NCBI GenBank assembly: GCA_007280895.1
Contig: QYQN01000070.1
Location: 1 to 37,049 of the forward strand
Source: Methylococcaceae bacterium
GTDB taxonomy: Bacteria; Pseudomonadota; Gammaproteobacteria; Methylococcales; Methylomonadaceae
Direction: 5' to 3'
DNA length: 37,049 nt
Shown here: positions 32,179-37,049 of the stretch, piece after piece
Numbering within the stretch: the stretch's first letter is position 1
Layout: every line of letters begins with the position of its first letter
The notes under the pieces: model-generated
Told to the model about the DNA's origin: nothing
Seen by the model: only the letters and a program-made list of their open reading frames with translations
Databases searched by the model: none
Position numbers and translations under genes: made by a program

Positions 32179-33414
32179 ATGTCAATGTCGGTAAGAAAAA
32201 TCACCCATCCCGTTTTGGTTGGTCATGTCAAAGTAGGTGGTGGGGCACCAATTGTGGTGCAATCAATGACGAACACTGATACAGCCGATGTTGCTGGAAC
32301 AGTTAAGCAAATCATCGAACTTGCAGCGGCTGGGTCAGAACTGGTGCGAATTACCGTAAATTCAGAAGAGGCGGCCAGCGCGGTTGCTGAGATTCGTAAT
32401 CAATTAATCCAACAAAATTGTGTGGTGCCAATTATTGGCGATTTCCATTTTAATGGCCATCGTTTACTTGAGAAGTATCCAGAATGTGCAGAAGCCTTAG
32501 ATAAATATCGTATTAATCCTGGTAATGTTGGGCGCGGTAAAAGTCGTGATCCCCAATTTCAGCAAATGATTGAATTTGCTTGTCGCTACAATAAGCCAGT
32601 CAGGATTGGTGTCAATGGAGGCAGTTTAGATCAAGCGGTGTTAATGCGTTTATTGGATGAAAATCGTGCTTTAGCAACGCCGGAGCCATTGGCGGCCATC
32701 ACTCGTAAAGCGATTGTTATGTCTGCGTTAGAAAGTGCAGCCAAAGCTGAAGAGCTGGGCTTGGGTAAGGATAAAATTATACTTTCTTGTAAAATCAGTA
32801 ATGTACAAGAATTAATTGCTATTTATGAAGATTTAGCAAGTCGCTGTAATTATGCTTTGCACTTGGGCTTAACGGAAGCGGGCATGGGTTCAAAAGGCAT
32901 GGTTTCGTCAGCGGCTGCTTTATCTGTGCTGATGCAACAAGGCATTGGCGATACAATTCGAATTTCACTTACCCCAGAGCCAGGTGCGTCAAGAACACAA
33001 GAGGTCATTGTTGGGCAAGAAATTCTGCAAACAATGGGCTTCCGTTCGTTTACGCCGATGGTGATTTCATGTCCTGGCTGTGGGCGCACCACCAGCGATT
33101 ATTTTCAAAAATTAGCGATGGATATTCAAAGCTATTTACGCGATCAAATGCCAGTGTGGCGTGATCAATATCCAGGCGTAGAAGCCATGGAGGTAGCAGT
33201 GATGGGCTGTGTGGTCAATGGGCCAGGTGAGAGTAAAAGTGCCAATATTGGTATCAGTTTGCCCGGTACAGGTGAAGTACCCGTCGCGCCCGTTTATGAA
33301 GACGGTGAAAAAACGGTGACCTTAAAAGGCGATCATATTGCCGAAGAATTTCAAGCCATTGTTGAGCGTTACATTGAGCGTCATTATGGTCAGCAAATAG
33401 AGACAAGTCTGTAA
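32179..33414 (+). CDS. ispG: 4-hydroxy-3-methylbut-2-en-1-yl diphosphate synthase
   Basis: '[15 protein letters not shown]', '[10 protein letters not shown]', '[13 protein letters not shown]', '[13 protein letters not shown]'. Confidence 0.97.
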   Translation: MSMSVRKITHPVLVGHVKVGGGAPIVVQSMTNTDTADVAGTVKQIIELAAAGSELVRITVNSEEAASAVAEIRNQLIQQNCVVPIIGDFHFNGHRLLEKYPECAEALDKYRINPGNVGRGKSRDPQFQQMIEFACRYNKPVRIGVNGGSLDQAVLMRLLDENRALATPEPLAAITRKAIVMSALESAAKAEELGLGKDKIILSCKISNVQELIAIYEDLASRCNYALHLGLTEAGMGSKGMVSSAAALSVLMQQGIGDTIRISLTPEPGASRTQEVIVGQEILQTMGFRSFTPMVISCPGCGRTTSDYFQKLAMDIQSYLRDQMPVWRDQYPGVEAMEVAVMGCVVNGPGESKSANIGISLPGTGEVPVAPVYEDGEKTVTLKGDHIAEEFQAIVERYIERHYGQQIETSL

Positions 33415-33439
33415 CAGCCCATAAAGTAATGCTTCAGTC

Positions 33440-34393
33440 ATGACTTTTTCCGCAAAAGATTTTATTGAAACCGACGAGGGCTTATTGTTTGCGTTAATTC
33501 CCGCAGCACCTGAGCAAAATAAGCTGCTGTGTTTTTTGCGTTATGTAAAAGAGCCCACGTTCGGATGGAAAAAATACCCTACGCAGCAAGCAAATAGGTT
33601 TTTACAGAGCCATTACCCCGAGTATCTTTATTACTCAGCGCAGTTAGATGCACAAGTACACGCTGTACCAAGTGCTAAAGTCATTAAGCATTATCAACCT
33701 AAACCCAGTTTGCAGCGCTTAGTGCAGCGTGCGCCTTGCGATCAGGTGGAGGCTGATGTGCATACCTTGTGTGCGTTATTGCAAGCAACAGGCATTGAGT
33801 TATCCTTACTGGGCATTACGGGTTCAATTTTAGTGGGGGTGCATAATGCTGCTTCTGATATTGATCTCGTCTGTTATGGACGCACTATTTTTCAGCAAGT
33901 TCGTGTACAGGTAGCACAATTGATAACTGAAGAGCGGTTGTCTGCGTTAAGCGCTCAAGATTGGCTAGACGCGTATACACGGCGCAGCACTAGCTTATGC
34001 TTGTCAGACTATATCTGGCATGAGCAGCGCAAAATTAATAAAGCAGTCGTTAATAATAGAAAGTTTGATCTCAATCTCTTGGTCGAAAAGCCCCGTGACC
34101 TTGGCTTGGGTTATAAAAAAATACGCACAGTGTGCTTACAAGCACAGGTAATTAACGATGATTATGCGTTTGATAATCCAGCTGAATGGCTGATTGCTTC
34201 CGCTGAGATCAGCGTAGTGATTTGTTTTACCGCAACCTATACAGGTCAAGCACGCGCTGGTGAATGGATTGAAGTGGCTGGTGTAGTAGAAGAAAATGCA
34301 CACGGCAACCAGCGTATTGTGGTCGGGTCAACGCGCGAAGCAGAAGGTGAGTACATTAAAGTGCTTCGCCATGAGCCTGCGATCCTACCCTGA
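33440..34393 (+). CDS. Predicted Pol-beta-superfamily nucleotidyltransferase of unknown function
   Basis: 'GITGSILVGVHNAASDIDLVCYG' fits hG[GS]x(9-13)Dh[DE]; candidate third acid in 'RKFDLNLL'. Confidence 0.8.
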   Translation: MTFSAKDFIETDEGLLFALIPAAPEQNKLLCFLRYVKEPTFGWKKYPTQQANRFLQSHYPEYLYYSAQLDAQVHAVPSAKVIKHYQPKPSLQRLVQRAPCDQVEADVHTLCALLQATGIELSLLGITGSILVGVHNAASDIDLVCYGRTIFQQVRVQVAQLITEERLSALSAQDWLDAYTRRSTSLCLSDYIWHEQRKINKAVVNNRKFDLNLLVEKPRDLGLGYKKIRTVCLQAQVINDDYAFDNPAEWLIASAEISVVICFTATYTGQARAGEWIEVAGVVEENAHGNQRIVVGSTREAEGEYIKVLRHEPAILP

Positions 34394-34574
34394 TCTCATT
34401 GCTTTAGCTGCCAGCAAAGCGTGCTCCCTACTCGTGATAACTTATGCACGCCGTCCCGTCTTAGTGGATAGCCAAATGGTAGGCGTGCATGGAAACACTC
34501 AATTATCCCCTAAACAAGTGACTTAGCGTTCAGCTTGATTTATTAATCCTTTACATTTACCTTAAATATTTAGC

Positions 34575-36464
34575 ATGAGTAACGATTATAACGCCGCAGC
34601 AATTGAAGTATTAAGTGGCTTGGAACCAGTACGTAAGCGTCCTGGCATGTATACAGACACTTCGCGCCCCAATCATTTAGTGCAAGAAGTGGTTGATAAC
34701 AGTGTTGATGAAGCCTTAGCAGGACATGCTGATTGCATCGATGTTATTTTAAGTAAAGACGGCGCGGTGCAGGTGATTGACAATGGTCGTGGTATGCCCG
34801 TGGATATTCATCCAGAGCAAGGCATTCCTGGCGTTGAGGTGATTCTTACGCAATTACACGCAGGAGGTAAATTTTCTAATAAAAACTATCAGTTTTCGGG
34901 AGGGTTACATGGCGTAGGCGTGTCGGTGGTGAATGCTTTGTCCGCTAAATTAGAGGTTGAAGTTAAGCGCAACGGCAAACTTTATCGTATTGAATTTGCT
35001 GATGGCGATAAGCAACTAGACTTACATGAAACGGGTGTCGTGGGCAAAAAAAATACCGGCACCTCCGTTAAGTTTTGGCCGAATGAAAAATATTTTGATT
35101 CCAATAAAATCTCCGTATCAAAATTAAAGCATAACTTACGCGCCAAAGCTGTACTGTGTTCGGGTTTAAAAATTAGCTTACAGGTTGAACAAACGGAAGA
35201 AAATTTTGTTTGGTATTACCAAGATGGTTTAAAAGAATATTTAGTAGATAATTTGGGCGCGTTAGACTTTGTTCCAGAGCAGCCTTTTTTAGGGAACTCA
35301 GAAACAACCCACGAAGCGGTAACTTGGGGCGTGGTCTGGACAGTTGAGCATGTCCAAGAAATGATTGCTGAAAGTTATGTAAATTTAGTTCCCACCGCGC
35401 AAGGTGGCACTCATGTAAATGGCTTGCGTGCCGGTTTAACCGAGGCCATTCGTGAATTTTGTGAGTTAAGAAATTGCCTGCCGCGCGGAGTAAAAATTGC
35501 TCCAGAAGATGTCTGGGAACATTGCCATTACGTGTTATCAGTTAAATTAGCCGATCCACAGTTTTCAGGACAAACTAAAGAACGGTTAAGTTCACGCGAG
35601 TGCGTGACCTTTATTTCTGGTGTAGTAAAAGACAGTTTTAGCCTATGGTTAAATCAGCACCCTGTTGAGGGCGAAAAAATAGCCGAGGTAATCATTTCTA
35701 GTGCGCAAAAACGGCTACGTTCAAATAAAAAAATCATCCGTAAGAAATTAACCACAGGCCCCGCATTGCCAGGAAAATTAGCCGATTGTTCCGCGCAAGA
35801 TCTTAGTCGTACAGAATTATTTTTGGTGGAGGGTGATTCGGCAGGTGGCTCAGCTAAGCAAGCCCGTGAGCGTGATTTTCAAGCCATTATGCCGTTGCGC
35901 GGAAAAATTTTGAACACTTGGGAAGTGGATTCTTCGCAAGTGATGGCGTCCCAAGAGGTGCATGATATAGCCGTGGCATTAGGAATAGAACCGGGTTCAG
36001 ATGATTTACAACACCTGCGTTATGGCAAAGTCTGTATCTTGGCGGATGCAGATTCGGATGGAAATCATATTGCTACTTTAATTTGTGCCTTGTTTTATCA
36101 ACATTTTAGAGCCCTAGTTACCGCCGGTCATGTCTTTGTCGCAATGCCGCCGTTGTATCGAATTGATATTGGTAAACAAGTCTTTTATGCCTTAGATGAA
36201 GCTGAGCGTTTAGGCGTATTGGATAGAATTAAGGCTGAAAAATTAAAAGGACAAATTAATGTCCAGCGTTTTAAAGGCTTAGGTGAAATGAATCCATCAC
36301 AATTACGCGAAACCACCATGAATCCAGATACTCGACGTTTGGTGCAATTAACCATAGAAGCTAACGACGATACGACCATGCAGCTAGATTTGTTATTAGC
36401 AAAAAAACGTTCTCAAGATAGAAAAGCTTGGCTGGAAAACAAAGGTAATTTAGCTGATATTTGA
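34575..36464 (+). CDS. parE: DNA topoisomerase IV subunit B
   Basis: GHKL ATPase 'EVVDNSVDEALAGHADCIDV', 'LVEGDSAGGSAKQARERDFQAIMPLRGKILN'. Confidence 0.96.
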   Translation: MSNDYNAAAIEVLSGLEPVRKRPGMYTDTSRPNHLVQEVVDNSVDEALAGHADCIDVILSKDGAVQVIDNGRGMPVDIHPEQGIPGVEVILTQLHAGGKFSNKNYQFSGGLHGVGVSVVNALSAKLEVEVKRNGKLYRIEFADGDKQLDLHETGVVGKKNTGTSVKFWPNEKYFDSNKISVSKLKHNLRAKAVLCSGLKISLQVEQTEENFVWYYQDGLKEYLVDNLGALDFVPEQPFLGNSETTHEAVTWGVVWTVEHVQEMIAESYVNLVPTAQGGTHVNGLRAGLTEAIREFCELRNCLPRGVKIAPEDVWEHCHYVLSVKLADPQFSGQTKERLSSRECVTFISGVVKDSFSLWLNQHPVEGEKIAEVIISSAQKRLRSNKKIIRKKLTTGPALPGKLADCSAQDLSRTELFLVEGDSAGGSAKQARERDFQAIMPLRGKILNTWEVDSSQVMASQEVHDIAVALGIEPGSDDLQHLRYGKVCILADADSDGNHIATLICALFYQHFRALVTAGHVFVAMPPLYRIDIGKQVFYALDEAERLGVLDRIKAEKLKGQINVQRFKGLGEMNPSQLRETTMNPDTRRLVQLTIEANDDTTMQLDLLLAKKRSQDRKAWLENKGNLADI

Positions 36465-36515
36465 ACCACGAATGAATACAAATAGACTCGAATAAAGAGC
36501 TTTTTATTTGAGTGT
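36464..36515 (+). repeat. Dispersed repeat copy 1 (AACCACGAATGAATACAAATAGACTCGAATAA...)
   Basis: Matches the left arm of the copy at 36581; begins at the parE stop codon. Confidence 0.7.
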
Positions 36516-36580
36516 TTAGTAAATATTAGTTATTGAAGCAGGGTGAGAAGTGATTAATCAAACGAAGCCAATAAAACAAA

Positions 36581-36653
36581 AACCACGAATGAACACGAAT
36601 AGACACGAATTTAAAAGCTTTTTATTCGAGTTAAGTGGTGTTCATGCGTGGTT
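36581..36653. repeat. Dispersed repeat copy 2, full imperfect palindrome
   Basis: AACCACGAATGAACACGAATAGACACGAATTTAAAAGC ... GCTTTTTATTCGAGTTAAGTGGTGTTCATGCGTGGTT. Confidence 0.8.
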
Positions 36654-36669
36654 CAAAATTAAGAATAAG

Positions 36670-36972
36670 ATGAGTTTAATCAAAGCCCGCAATGTGGCTG
36701 AGACAGCTGCTAAAACTGCTTTAGAGTGACTCTCAGTGGGTGTCAACAAGTTAGGTGAGCATTTAACGGAGGACAGGCGGCAGCAATCCAATAAACTCAG
36801 GGCACATGGTCGTCAGCTTGATGATAGTTGGCAAGCTAATGCTGAACAAAGCATTGAACATTTAGTACAAGAAACGACCTATGAGCAATGGCATCGGATG
36901 TTGTTTGTCCGTTTCCTGGCTGAGAACCATTTGCTAATCTATGAAGCCGGCGTTACGCAGCTAGATTTTTAA
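36670..36972 (+). pseudogene. N-terminal remnant of a large DNA methyltransferase (Eco57I/PglX-like), with an in-frame TGA and truncation
   Basis: MSLIKARNVAETAAKTALE*LSVGVNKLGEHLTEDRRQQSNKLRAHGRQLDD...YEQWHRMLFVRFLAENHLLIYEAGVTQLDF*; TGA at 36727-36729. Confidence 0.6.
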
Positions 36973-36996
36973 CCACGCAGGAATGAGTGAATAGTC

Positions 36997-37049
36997 ATGC
37001 CAACATTGAATTGGATAGGAAAAGAAGCCGTAGTAAAACACCATAAGGA
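36997..37049 (+). CDS. Start of a Mod-type site-specific DNA methyltransferase (truncated by window edge)
   Basis: MPTLNWIGKEAVVKHHK..., matching the characteristic N-terminus of type III-like Mod methylases. Confidence 0.65.
   Translation, partial: MPTLNWIGKEAVVKHHK

Noticed and set aside
34296-34526. 76-aa ORF overlapping the NTase 3' end
   Set aside because: Runs through the palindromic repeat region; no family resemblance.
36464-36994. CRISPR-like interpretation of the three AACCACGAATGAA repeats
   Set aside because: Only three diverged, irregularly spaced copies, one a large palindrome; spacing and sequence do not fit a CRISPR array.

Overview
The window is a gammaproteobacterial-type chromosomal segment, possibly from a methanotroph-like lineage (low certainty on taxonomy). 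Most of it is housekeeping: purB, rpmB/rpmG, gshB-tonB-yqgE-ruvX-pyrR-pyrB-pyrC', speD, an OsmC-family gene, rubredoxin, hfq-hflX-hflK-hflC-hisZ-purA, a glutaredoxin-fumC pair, modABC, sua5/tsaC, ispG and parE. It also carries a CBS-GGDEF-EAL signalling protein and a large chemoreceptor. Both ends are accessory: a decayed IS66-type element on the left, and a repeat-flanked remnant of a large DNA methyltransferase plus the start of a Mod-type methyltransferase on the right. The points most worth a second look are: (i) an XRE regulator divergent from two secreted proteins that share a small, apparently uncharacterised C/GTW/GGW domain; (ii) a dihydroorotase homologue that has lost nearly all its metal ligands; (iii) an orphan Pol-beta-type nucleotidyltransferase with a possible OB-like tail between ispG and parE; (iv) several families of palindromic intergenic repeats; (v) eroded restriction/modification remnants. 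I see no CRISPR array, rRNA or tRNA, and no clearly complete new multi-gene system. All family assignments come from reading motifs by eye; no database search was run.
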